The notes under the pieces are model-generated. The model was not told the DNA's origin. It made no database searches and saw only the letters and a list, made by a program, of their open reading frames with translations. A stretch of DNA of 23,093 nt, taken from the NCBI GenBank assembly GCA_051453625.1, contig JBOZIK010000001.1:52122309-52145401 (forward strand), read 5' to 3'. Below, in pieces: positions 10,045-18,327 of the stretch (the first letter of the stretch is position 1; each line of letters begins with the position of its first letter). The position numbers and the translations under genes are program-made. Source of the DNA: Welwitschia mirabilis. Taxonomy: Eukaryota > Gnetophyta > Gnetopsida > Welwitschiales.

Positions 10045-10115
10045 GATGCATCAAAACTGATCATTGAAAATAGAGAAAAGGACAAAATGGTCTCAGATTT
10101 GAGACTTTTGGATAA

Positions 10116-11086
10116 TGAATGTCTTTAGCATAATGAACGTCCCTCGTGAAGATGTCTTCGGTGCATCAGAAGGCTTTGAAACCCAGCAACCTCCTCTTCC
10201 CCCTTTTGCACCCCTTAGGAGGTCAATGTGAATCAAAAGGAAGCTTGATCGTCTTAATCCTTCCCTCAACCATGTTCTTTATAAAGAAGAAGGGGAACTT
10301 GAAATGTATAATGAAGCTATGTTACGTGTAGATGCAAGGAATTGGAAAAGGGCTATTCAAGAAGAATTGAACTTTCTAAAAGAGAAGGATACTTGGAACC
10401 TCCCACCTCTTCTAATTGACAATATATCCTTTCCAGCTAAATGGATCTTGCAACACAAGAAGGAGGTAGGTGGGTCCAAAAGGCACAAAGCTTGGTCAGA
10501 CATAAACAGGTTTTGAGCAACAACAGCAAATTGATTTTATAGAAATCTTTAAACCTATGTTCAAACATACATTGATCAAAATGGTTTGAGCCATGACTGC
10601 AATTTTGGTTTTGGAATTGGAGTAATTTATATAACATTTTTGAATGGACTTCTAGATGAAGAGATCTATATGTGACCACAAATGCCTGGAAAACTCCGCA
10701 AGCTAAAGAAAAGTGTATGTGGTTAAAAACAAGCCCTACATCAATTGTATGATAAATTTAACTCTTTCATGAAGCAAACTGGTTAGAAACATTGCACTTA
10801 TGATCATTGTGTGTCCATAAGAAGGAAAAATGCTTTATGTTTCACTATTGTGCTTTTTTATCTTGATGATATGTTGACGCAGGTAATAACAAAAGTAAAA
10901 TTCAAAGGCTTAAATAAAAAATGAATGAAATTTTTGATATCGTGGCTTTTGGACCTGCAAACAAAATCCTGTGCGTAAAAAACTTGGATGGAAATCAGAG
11001 AGGACTATGGCTAGCCAAAAACAAATATGCATAAAAGGTCTTTGGATGTTTCAGGAGAAAGGATTGCAAGATCACAAAGGACCTCT
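10116..11086 (+). pseudogene. Copia C reverse transcriptase remnant, 5' part
   Basis: After about 90 bases of leader, the frame reads a Copia integrase-RT linker (PPLPPFAPLRRS, KLDRLNPSLNHVLYKEEG) and then RT: NEAMLRVDARNWKRAIQEEL, EKDTWNLPP, and an AKWILQHKK block. Stops interrupt a poorly kept palm region around 10515-10620. FLNGLLDEEIYM (10637-10672) matches the 'FL.G.L.E.IYM' motif, KKSVCG and ALHQLYDKFNSF the 'LYGLKQ' region, and YLDDML (10859-10876) is the YVDD catalytic box with Val changed to Leu. FDIVAFGPANKILCV (10932-10976) matches the block after it. The remnant stops at the CCTCT duplication where Copia B inserted, and a few further residues seem to continue at 20738. Stops are numerous, but the reading frame is mostly kept. 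Confidence 0.8.
11082..11086 (+). repeat. Target site duplication CCTCT, left copy
   Basis: CCTCT directly precedes the TGTTGC start of the Copia B 5' LTR and is repeated exactly after its 3' LTR (20738-20742). Five-base duplications are the standard product of Copia integration, so both outer limits of the element are fixed to the base. Confidence 0.9.
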
Positions 11087-11201
11087 TGTTGCAAAGATTT
11101 TAGAGATAAGTGGGTTTCAATGATGAACACCAAGAAGCCTATAAAACTAGATGAAGAGATAACATGGGTACAAATGCTAAAACCAAGGACCAGTTTATAT
11201 T

Positions 11202-11626
11202 GGGACGTCCGACCACACCCATTGGGACATCCGGGTCAGTCCACAAAAATAAGCAGAATACAGATTTCAAAGTGGGACGCTCGACAAATTAGTCTGGGAC
11301 GTTTGGTGAGCAAACTTATTATTTTTCATGAAGTCAAAGATGGGATGTCCAAATTTTTGTTTGGGACATCCGAGTAATTCTCACGTCAAAGAGTGGGACG
11401 TCTGACCATCAACAGGGGACGTTCGAGTAGTTTCTACGTTAAAAATGNNNNNNNNNNNNNNNNNNNNNNNNNNNNNNNNNNNNNNNNNNNNNNNNNNNNN
11501 NNNNNNNNNNNNNNNNNNNNNNNNNNNNNNNNNNNNNNNNNNNNNNNTGACCATCAACATGGGACGTTCGAGTAGTTTCTACGTTAAAAATGCGGGATGT
11601 CTGGCCTAATGTGGGGCGTCTGACCA
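11202..11626 (+). repeat. GGGACGTC motif array in 5' LTR U3
   Basis: Copies of GGGACGTCCGACC, GGGACATCCGAG, GGGACGTTCGAG and similar begin near 11202, 11224, 11274, 11296, 11342, 11363, 11395, 11416, 11561, 11594 and 11613, spaced 17-50 bases. The core contains ACGT, the recognition core of plant bZIP factors, so a promoter role is plausible. Many variants look like C-to-T or G-to-A decay of one consensus. The 3' LTR carries about nine matching copies (19956-20205). Confidence 0.8.
11448..11547. other. Assembly gap, 100 N, in 5' LTR
   Basis: The last 45 bases before the gap (11403-11447) are repeated by the first 45 after it (11548-11592) with one mismatch. The 3' LTR has only one version of this segment, which suggests that the two sides are overlapping contig ends rather than a true duplication. 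Confidence 0.95.
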
Positions 11627-12272
11627 GATGAACGTTATAGCATAACTAAAGATCCGTTTACCTGCCCAGCACGTTTTTCGAATGCAAAAATGGATCTCTG
11701 TTGGTTTGTAATAGCTTTTCCAATGCATCCCATCTTTCAAGACAGACTACAACAGTTATATTGAAGAAAAAGCTTAAATAGAAAACTCTTGGCCAGATCT
11801 AATATTGCCGTACTTATATTGTATAATTTTGTGTTCAGAGAGAATCACTCTGAGCAAAATTGGCTATCATATTCTTCGTATACTCTTTTTTGCTAATGTA
11901 CTGTGCATTGTTAAGGCACCTTCCCATTAGATTTTCTCTCTCTCAAAGGCTTTCACTTTGATTGCTTACCGGGTTGAGCTCTATTATATTATCCTGCCTT
12001 TTTCTAGATGTAAAGAAGAAAAAGGAGGAGGTTGTGGAGATCTATTGTGCTAATACGATTAGGAGGTTGATAGCAGTTGCTGCCCCCTTGAGAGTGGAGT
12101 AGGCCGATTGGTTGACCACTATAAATACTGGTATCTCCTTCTTTTGCATTTCTTCTTGATAATGTTTTAGCATTGATTTTTGATTAAGAAGATCTTAAGG
12201 TTATCTGCAATTAAATTTTTTAATTTACTCTATTCATCGCTCCCCTCTAGAGCATATTTTGATCTTAACAAT

Positions 12273-12284
12273 TGGTATCAGAGC
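12273..12284 (+). promoter_or_regulatory. Primer-binding site of Copia B
   Basis: TGGTATCAGAGC is an exact copy of the plant Copia PBS, complementary to the 3' end of initiator tRNA-Met. It lies two bases after the LTR end, as usual. It primes minus-strand DNA synthesis in the element's life cycle. Confidence 0.95.
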
Positions 12285-12337
12285 CTAGTTGCTCTGGATT
12301 AGTTCATTTTTCTTTTTTGGTGTTTCAGATCTATAGG

Positions 12338-12861
12338 ATGGCATCATCAAGCTTTCCCGAAGGCCAATCAATTTCCAGACCTCCACTTTTCTTTGGAAAC
12401 AACTATGTGCACTAGAAGTGAAAGATGACGATATTTCTTACATCTCTTGATGTGGACATTTGGGAGATGATCATAAATAAATACCAACCCCTCATGATGG
12501 TAGATGCAAATGGAGCTATATCTCTCAAGGCTCGAGCCAATTGGGATTTAGATGACAAGAAGCAAGCTCGGTTAAATGCTTAAACCATGAACACTATAAT
12601 GTGTTCTCTTGCTTCAGAAGAACATGAGCGTGTTGTCCAATGCACTACGACACAAGAAATGTGGGAAACTTTGAAAATAGCTCATGAAGGGACAAACACA
12701 GTCAAGAATATGAAGCTTTAATTATTGACCACAAGAGTCGAAAACATCAAGATGGAGGAGTCAGAAACAGTTGCTGAATATACTACCAAGATCACCAACA
12801 TTACAAATAGCATGTGGGGACTTGGTGAGAAGATTCTAGAAAATAGGATAGTGAGCAAAAT
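12338..12861 (+). pseudogene. Copia B gag, N-terminal part
   Basis: The start ATG at 12338 opens MASSSFPEGQS...RPPLFFGNNY, a typical Copia gag beginning. The body has LTSLDVDIWEMI, a Copia Gag-domain block (UBN2 / Retrotran_gag family), EEHERVVQCTTTQEMWETL and VENIKMEESETVAEY, all standard for this domain. In-frame stops lie at 12413 (TAG), 12419 (TGA), 12581 (TAA) and 12719 (TAA). Each can be explained by one C-to-T or G-to-A transition from a Trp, Arg or Gln codon. The frame runs to the target site of the hAT-like insertion at 12854-12861 and picks up again after it. Gag forms the virus-like particle in this family. Confidence 0.85.
12854..12861 (+). repeat. hAT target site duplication, left
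   Basis: AGCAAAAT directly precedes the insertion and recurs exactly at 13577-13584. Eight bases is the standard length for hAT transposons. Joining the two flanks at one copy keeps the gag reading frame (V-S-K-I-L-R), which confirms the boundary. Confidence 0.85.
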
Positions 12862-12884
12862 TAGTGTTGCAAAACTCGCTGAGT

Positions 12885-12904
12885 CTCGGCGAGTACTCGC
12901 CGAG
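12885..12904. repeat. Perfect 20-bp palindrome, hAT subterminal
   Basis: CTCGGCGAGTACTCGCCGAG is its own reverse complement. It lies 24 bases inside the left end of the hAT-like element and is made from two inverted copies of the CGAGT unit that fills both subterminal regions. A dimeric binding site for transposase is one possible role. Confidence 0.9.
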
Positions 12905-12939
12905 TCGCGAGTTTTTCAGCACTCGCGAGTCGGGTGAGG

Positions 12940-13429
12940 NNNNNNNNNNNNNNNNNNNNNNNNNNNNNNNNNNNNNNNNNNNNNNNNNNNNNNNNNNNNN
13001 NNNNNNNNNNNNNNNNNNNNNNNNNNNNNNNNNNNNNNNNNNNNNNNNNNNNNNNNNNNNNNNNNNNNNNNNNNNNNNNNNNNNNNNNNNNNNNNNNNNN
13101 NNNNNNNNNNNNNNNNNNNNNNNNNNNNNNNNNNNNNNNNNNNNNNNNNNNNNNNNNNNNNNNNNNNNNNNNNNNNNNNNNNNNNNNNNNNNNNNNNNNN
13201 NNNNNNNNNNNNNNNNNNNNNNNNNNNNNNNNNNNNNNNNNNNNNNNNNNNNNNNNNNNNNNNNNNNNNNNNNNNNNNNNNNNNNNNNNNNNNNNNNNNN
13301 NNNNNNNNNNNNNNNNNNNNNNNNNNNNNNNNNNNNNNNNNNNNNNNNNNNNNNNNNNNNNNNNNNNNNNNNNNNNNNNNNNNNNNNNNNNNNNNNNNNN
13401 NNNNNNNNNNNNNNNNNNNNNNNNNNNNN
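12940..13429. other. Assembly gap, 490 N, inside hAT-like element
   Basis: The flanks are not repeats of each other. The gap removes the centre of the transposon, probably because the GAGTC repeats and palindromes were hard to assemble. Confidence 0.95.
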
Positions 13430-13576
13430 AATTGTATTTAAAATGCCAAAAAATGAGACTCTTTAGTGACTCTTTTTGACTCCCGAGTCTGTGCCGAGTC
13501 GGCTCCTGAGTCGGGCCGAGTCACGAGTTTTTTCCCCTAGCCGAGTCGGGTCGCGAGTCCGAGTCTTGCAACAATG

Positions 13577-13584
13577 AGCAAAAT
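13577..13584 (+). repeat. hAT target site duplication, right
   Basis: AGCAAAAT follows the right end of the hAT-like insertion and matches 12854-12861 exactly. The preceding TG could also be counted in the duplication, giving ten bases, if the element ended two bases earlier. Confidence 0.85.
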
Positions 13585-14746
13585 CTTGAGGAATCTAATA
13601 AAGAAGTGCGGGCACAAGGTGACAGCCATTATTAAAGAGAGCAAAGACATTGACATAATCAAAGTAGAAGAGCTGAAAGGATCGCTTATGGCCTATGAAG
13701 CCACCCTCTTGCCAGAAGATGAAGTTCCTAAGAAAAGAAGCATAGCTTTCAAAGCTAGCAAGGAAATCGAAGAGGCCCCATCATTCGAGGAAGCTAAAGA
13801 TGAGGATCTAGCCTTGGTCACTCGAAACTTCAAAAAATTTTTAAGGAGAAAAAAGGAGGGGAGACTACCCAAAAGATCTTCAAAGCGTGGAAACGGAAAG
13901 GGTAAGCGAATTTTTAATTCAATTCAGTGTTTTGAATGTAAAGGGTTTGGTCATGTAGCTTCAGAATACACTAACAAAAGAAAGGAGAAAAGCTCAAAAG
14001 GGAAGGCGAAAAAGGCTCTAAAAGCAACATGGGACGATTCAGATGGTGAGGAGGACAACTCCAATGATGATGAAGAGGTACTAAACTTTGGACTCATATC
14101 TATCATTGATGGTGGTGATGATTCAAACCTTGGACTTGTAGCTTCAGAAGAAGATCATGAAGATGATCAGATATGTTTAGAAAATGATTACAAAGAGTGT
14201 TTTGATTGAGAATATGACAAACTAATTGATGCCTATGAGAATCTATATAATGTTAATATTAGGTTAGGAAAGAAAAATGTTCTCCTAAAAAAACAAACCA
14301 ATGAATTTCAAAGTAAATTGATTGAAGCTAACAGTAGAATAGAAGATTTGTCCAGAGACTTGCAAGATGCAAAAAAGATCGCTGAACGTTTAGTGCATGG
14401 AAAGGGAAATCTGAACAAGCTCTTGAGTAGTGGAAGATCCCCCTTTGATAGATCAGGAGTTGGAAGCTCTTTAGGTATGCCTACTTCTTTTTAGAATTTT
14501 CAGTCTAGCATAAAATTTCAATCCTCTAGAAAAACTAGCTTGAGATGCTTCTTCTGTAATAAAATTTGTCATGTTCAATTCTTTTGTTCATACAAAAAGT
14601 CTCTTTTCTTTGGTTACGCTCGCGTTTTTCGGTTTGAGAACAGGTCTTGCTTGATTCGTCAGTCTAGAGAAAAGCAAAACAAAATGAAATGGGTTAAAAA
14701 AAGCTCGATAACCACCTTCTTTGCTCATGCTGCATTTAAAGTTTAG
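13577..14746 (+). pseudogene. Copia B gag, C-terminal part with two zinc knuckles
   Basis: The gag frame continues after the insertion with ILRNL...KVTAIIKESKDI and the EELKGSLMAYE block that closes the Copia Gag domain. A basic stretch (RRKKEGRLPKRSSKRG) leads to a first CCHC knuckle at 13928-13969, CFECKGFGHVASEY, in which the final Cys is Tyr (TGC to TAC). An acidic linker follows, then a predicted helical, Lys/Glu/Leu-rich region (about 14250-14400) and a second knuckle with all four ligands, CFFCNKICHVQFFC (about 14546-14587). In-frame stops are TGA 14207, TAG 14492 and TAG 14744, all explainable by transitions. Knuckles bind RNA for packaging in the family. Confidence 0.85.
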
Positions 14747-15130
14747 GATAAAACTAAGTGGTATCTTGATAGTGGTTCTTCTCGCTACATGACTGGAAAC
14801 AAAAGTTTGTTGAGTTCTTTTCAAGAATATGATGGGGGTGAAGTCATTTTTGAGGACAATGGAAAAGGGCATATTATAGAAAAAAGATCAACAATTGCAA
14901 ATGAATACCACCTTTTGATCCACGATGTTTACCTAGCTGATGGGCTAAAGCACAATCTTCTTAGGATTTCCCAAATCTGTGATAAAGGTAACACTGTTTC
15001 ATTCACTAAAGATAAATGTATGATGAGAAACTCAACAACTAACAACATAGTTCTAATCAGTGGTAGATCAAAATGCATGTATGTTATTGGACGTAAAGAT
15101 AAGTCAAAGGAAGAATGTGACATAGCTTAT
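14747..15130 (+). pseudogene. Copia B protease region
   Basis: In frame with gag, KWYLDSGSSRYMTGN contains the aspartic protease active-site triad D-S-G, with the usual Copia 'C-S-R-H-M-T-G' changed to SSRYMTG (His to Tyr). The following GGEVIFEDNGKGHI, VYLADGLKHNLLRISQICDKG and VSFTKDKCM blocks match the Copia protease and the linker to integrase ('V.Y.P.L..NLLS.GQL'). The active Asp is kept and this stretch is open from 14747 on. The protease would cleave the gag-pol polyprotein. The upstream stop at 14744 prevents its production in the present copy. Confidence 0.85.
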
Positions 15131-16153
15131 TTTGATGAAGTAAACCTTTGGCATAAAAGACTTGGGCACATGAACTTAAAGGACCTAAAAGACATCTATA
15201 CAAAAGAAATTATGAGAGGCATGCCCAAACTAAACATGTCTCAAGCCAAAACCTGTGATTTGTGTATTGAAGCGAAGCTCATTCCTACAAGTTTCAAAAG
15301 TAAGAAAAATACCCCTTCTACAAGACCCTTAGACCTCCTTCATATGGACTTGGTACATCCAACCCATGCTAGAAGTATAGGAGAAGAATGGTCTTTCTTA
15401 TTGGTTGTTAATGATTTTTCAAGAGTTACTTGGGTAGCGTTTTTGACTAGCAAAGACGAGGCTTATGGCATGTTCCTAAAAATAGTTAAAAAGGTTCAAA
15501 ATGAAAAGAGATAGGGCATTAAATCTATACGTTCTAATAGAGAAGGAGAATTTGACGATGAGAAGTTTGAAAACTTTTGTGATTCACATGGAATAGATCA
15601 TCAATTCTCAGCCCCTAGAACTCCTCAACAAAATAGTGTTGCTTAACGCAAAAACCGAGTTTTAATTGAAATGGCTAGGACTATGCTAAATGAGCAATCT
15701 TTGCCTCAACATCTTTGGGCTGAAGTGATTAACACTGCTTGCTATGTTTGCAACAGAGTTTTTCTTAGATCTGGTCCTAAAAGAACCACTTATGAACTTT
15801 GGAAAGGTAAGAAACCTATCGTAAATTACTTTAAAGTATTTGGAAGTAAGTGTTTTATTCTTAAAGATAAACATCCTATAGGAAAGTTTGATTTCAAGAC
15901 AGATAAAGGAAGTTTTCTTGGTTATTCTTCAACTAGTAAAGCTTATAGAGTTTTTAACAAAGCCTCCAACATAGTAGAAGAGTCGACCCATGTTAGAGTA
16001 GGAGAGAGTGTTCAAGACACTTCCAAACATCATAGAAGAGATGATGAAGAAGTCATCATAGAAACCCTTGAAGTAGAAGCTGGAACACATAATCAACCAT
16101 CTTCATCCAACAGTGTAGAGGGTGCACAAACAGATATTCATCTGTTCTCTTAG
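15131..16153 (+). pseudogene. Copia B integrase with broken catalytic site
   Basis: The N-terminal zinc-binding part is clear: LWHKRLGHMNLKDL with two His and CDLCIEAK with two Cys (HHCC). The catalytic core starts RPLDLLHMDLVHP with the first Asp present. The second catalytic Asp is replaced by Asn (SIRSNREGEF, codon at 15536), and the codon of the expected Glu after PQQNSVA is a TAA stop at 15644. A further stop is TAG at 15512. Downstream, RKNRVLIEMARTML, LWAEVINTACYVCNR and the FKVFGSKCFILKDK / FLGYSSTSKAYRVFN blocks complete the Copia integrase C-terminal part, ending at TAG 16151. The frame is kept through all stops. Integration activity is impossible for this copy. Confidence 0.9.
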
Positions 16154-16259
16154 AATAAGATGACATCATCTAGGAACAAATGTTGTTGGTAATGCAACTC
16201 AAGGAACAACAACAAGAAGCGGAAAGCACATTAGTCACAGTTTTTTGTGTTTTGTTTCT

Positions 16260-16844
16260 AAGTTAGAACCTAAGACCTTTCAAGAGGCAGAACATGATGA
16301 GGCTTGGATGATGGCTATGTAAAAAGAACTGAATCAATTTGAAAGAAATAAAGTTTGGAACCTAGTTCCTTCCCCCTCAAACAAGAATGTTATTGGAATG
16401 AAGTGGGTTTTCAAGAACAAAAGAAATGAACATTACCACAGTGCAAAACAAAGCCAGATTAGTGGCCCAAGGTTATTGTCAACAAGAAGGATTTGACTAT
16501 GGTGAAACATTTTCTCCTGTTGCAAGGTTAGAAACAATCCGCATGTTGCTTGCCTTTGCATGCTTTCATAAGATTAAGTTGTACCAAATGGACATTAAGA
16601 GCGCTTTCTTGAATGGGTGTATTAATGAAGAGGTCTATGTTGCTCAACCACCCGGTTCTATAGACCCAAAATTTCCAACCATATATATAAACTTAACAAG
16701 GCTCTCTATGGACTTAAACAAGCTACAAGGGCATGGTTTGACAAACTAAACTCATTTCTTATTTCAAAAGGATTCTCTAAAGGAAATGCATATCCAACTC
16801 TTTTCATCAAATGGGACAAGAAGGATATTTTGAAAGTGCAAATT
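16260..16844 (+). pseudogene. Copia B reverse transcriptase, 5' part
   Basis: The RT opens with FQEAEHDEAWMMAM and a stop, then KELNQFERNKVWNLVP and [12 protein letters not shown] frameshift near 16415-16430 leads to [37 protein letters not shown] and the [27 protein letters not shown] block, the core Copia RT with its first catalytic Asp ([10 protein letters not shown]). A second shift near 16690 leads to the ALYGLKQA region and [16 protein letters not shown], kept to the edge of the N run. The YVDD box would lie in the gap. The domain would copy the RNA into DNA. At least two frameshifts and one stop disable it. Confidence 0.9.
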
Positions 16845-17687
16845 NNNNNNNNNNNNNNNNNNNNNNNNNNNNNNNNNNNNNNNNNNNNNNNNNNNNNNNN
16901 NNNNNNNNNNNNNNNNNNNNNNNNNNNNNNNNNNNNNNNNNNNNNNNNNNNNNNNNNNNNNNNNNNNNNNNNNNNNNNNNNNNNNNNNNNNNNNNNNNNN
17001 NNNNNNNNNNNNNNNNNNNNNNNNNNNNNNNNNNNNNNNNNNNNNNNNNNNNNNNNNNNNNNNNNNNNNNNNNNNNNNNNNNNNNNNNNNNNNNNNNNNN
17101 NNNNNNNNNNNNNNNNNNNNNNNNNNNNNNNNNNNNNNNNNNNNNNNNNNNNNNNNNNNNNNNNNNNNNNNNNNNNNNNNNNNNNNNNNNNNNNNNNNNN
17201 NNNNNNNNNNNNNNNNNNNNNNNNNNNNNNNNNNNNNNNNNNNNNNNNNNNNNNNNNNNNNNNNNNNNNNNNNNNNNNNNNNNNNNNNNNNNNNNNNNNN
17301 NNNNNNNNNNNNNNNNNNNNNNNNNNNNNNNNNNNNNNNNNNNNNNNNNNNNNNNNNNNNNNNNNNNNNNNNNNNNNNNNNNNNNNNNNNNNNNNNNNNN
17401 NNNNNNNNNNNNNNNNNNNNNNNNNNNNNNNNNNNNNNNNNNNNNNNNNNNNNNNNNNNNNNNNNNNNNNNNNNNNNNNNNNNNNNNNNNNNNNNNNNNN
17501 NNNNNNNNNNNNNNNNNNNNNNNNNNNNNNNNNNNNNNNNNNNNNNNNNNNNNNNNNNNNNNNNNNNNNNNNNNNNNNNNNNNNNNNNNNNNNNNNNNNN
17601 NNNNNNNNNNNNNNNNNNNNNNNNNNNNNNNNNNNNNNNNNNNNNNNNNNNNNNNNNNNNNNNNNNNNNNNNNNNNNNNNNNNNNNN
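16845..17687. other. Assembly gap, 843 N, in RT/RNase H
   Basis: The gap covers the YVDD active site and most of RNase H of Copia B. The flanks are not repeats of each other, and the length roughly fits the expected missing coding sequence, so this gap may be close to true size. Confidence 0.95.
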
Positions 17688-17795
17688 TCCACTAACATCC
17701 AGATTGTAGATATTATGACAAAGTCTCTTGATGAGCAAAGATTCAAGGATCTAAGACAAAATATGGGCATTGGGGTAAATCACCATGAGGTATGA
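17688..17795 (+). pseudogene. Copia B RNase H C-terminus
   Basis: The last 35 residues of pol follow the gap and end in TGA at 17793. They read QIVDIMTKSLDEQRFKDLRQ and then MGIGV, matching the family tail '..ADIFTK.L....F..LR..LG'. The segment is open. It marks the end of the pol frame and therefore shows that the ORF starting at 18328 is separate, with about 530 bases between. Confidence 0.85.
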
Positions 17796-18327
17796 CGTTA
17801 AGATTTCAAACCATTTCTGCACCATATGTAGATAGTGTAGGTGTTAATTGTCTATAAATTTTTCTTTTTCTTTTTTTTAAACTGTGTTGGAAATTCCATT
17901 TGAATATTTTTTCTAGAGAACCGAGTTAAATCTCGGACATAAGCGTTTCTTTGTCCAATTTTTTCTTGGAGTCAACTCTTAGAGATCCCCCCATACGTCC
18001 TCGACGTCCGACGTTCTCAGTCTATTATTTTTCCCGAGTTCTTGCTTGGACGTCCCATATTGTTTCCTAGACGTTTGGCTTTTTATTATCTATTTTACAT
18101 AGTTAAAGCTTGGACGTTGGACCATCGCACCCGGACGTCCGACCTTTAAGGCGGTGCAGGACGCTCGCGCTCCATCCGCCTTCTTTTTAAAGGGTTTAAN
18201 NNNNNNNNNCCTTTCTTTTTGCTCATTTTGAAATCTCATCTTGCTTTCCTCTTCCCTCTTCCTCAGCATTCCATCTCTTTTGTCATTCTTCTATCTTTCT
18301 CTTGTGATTCCAAGCCTTCAGTCTGCC
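17796..18327 (+). promoter_or_regulatory. ACGTC-motif spacer, possible internal promoter
   Basis: Between the pol stop and the downstream ORF, six or seven copies of the LTR-type motif occur at 17994-18167: CGACGTCCGACG (18002), GGACGTCC (18048-18055), AGACGTTTGG (18070), GGACGTTGGACC (18112), GGACGTCCGACC (18133-18144) and GGACGCTCG (18159). A TATA-like TTTTTAAAGGGTTTAA (18184-18199) follows, then 10 N and a CT-rich stretch of about 115 bases (18210-18327) that looks like a plant 5' leader, ending at an ATG in CCATGG context. The arrangement imitates the element's own U3 promoter. That it drives the ORF is an inference. Confidence 0.5.
18200..18209. other. Assembly gap, 10 N
   Basis: A ten-base N run between the TATA-like sequence and the CT-rich leader. 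The flanks are not repeated. The short size suggests a small estimated gap or an unresolved homopolymer. Confidence 0.95.

Larger units (their letters stand above)
11087..12270 (+). repeat. 5' LTR of Copia B
   Basis: It runs from TGTTGCAAAG to GATCTTAACA. The U3 part holds about eleven GGGACGTCYGA-type motifs (11202-11626). A TATA-like CTTAAATAG lies at 11773-11781, followed by a leader with GAGAATCACTCTGAGCAAAATTGG and the conserved GAGAGTGGAGTAGG block. It is 1184 bases with 100 N, against 896 in the 3' copy. The excess comes partly from a duplicated piece around the gap and partly from about 120 bases near 11640-11765 that are missing in the 3' copy. Confidence 0.9.
12862..13576 (+). mobile_element. 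GAGTC-rich non-autonomous hAT-like element in gag
   Basis: The left end is TAGTGTTGCAAAACTCG. The right end read on the minus strand is CATTGTTGCAAGACTCG, so 14 of 17 bases agree as a terminal inverted repeat. Both have A at position 2 and G at position 5, as in hAT ends. Subterminal regions are packed with CGAGT/ACTCG in both orientations, including a perfect 20-base palindrome at 12885-12904. Flanking AGCAAAAT duplications complete the picture. About 225 bases are known. The rest is N (490), so internal coding capacity cannot be judged, but the size as drawn (715) is too small for a transposase. A Mutator-like element with a 10-base duplication (TGAGCAAAAT) is the alternative. Confidence 0.8.

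Noticed and set aside
12864-13479. Long open frames across N runs (also 8281-8893, 16706-17795, 7687-7875 and 11393-11575)
   Set aside because: They are open only because N codons cannot give a stop. Only the real Copia coding flanks were kept.
14588-15123. Minus-strand frames of 94 and 64 codons
   Set aside because: They are antisense shadows of Copia B gag, protease and integrase.
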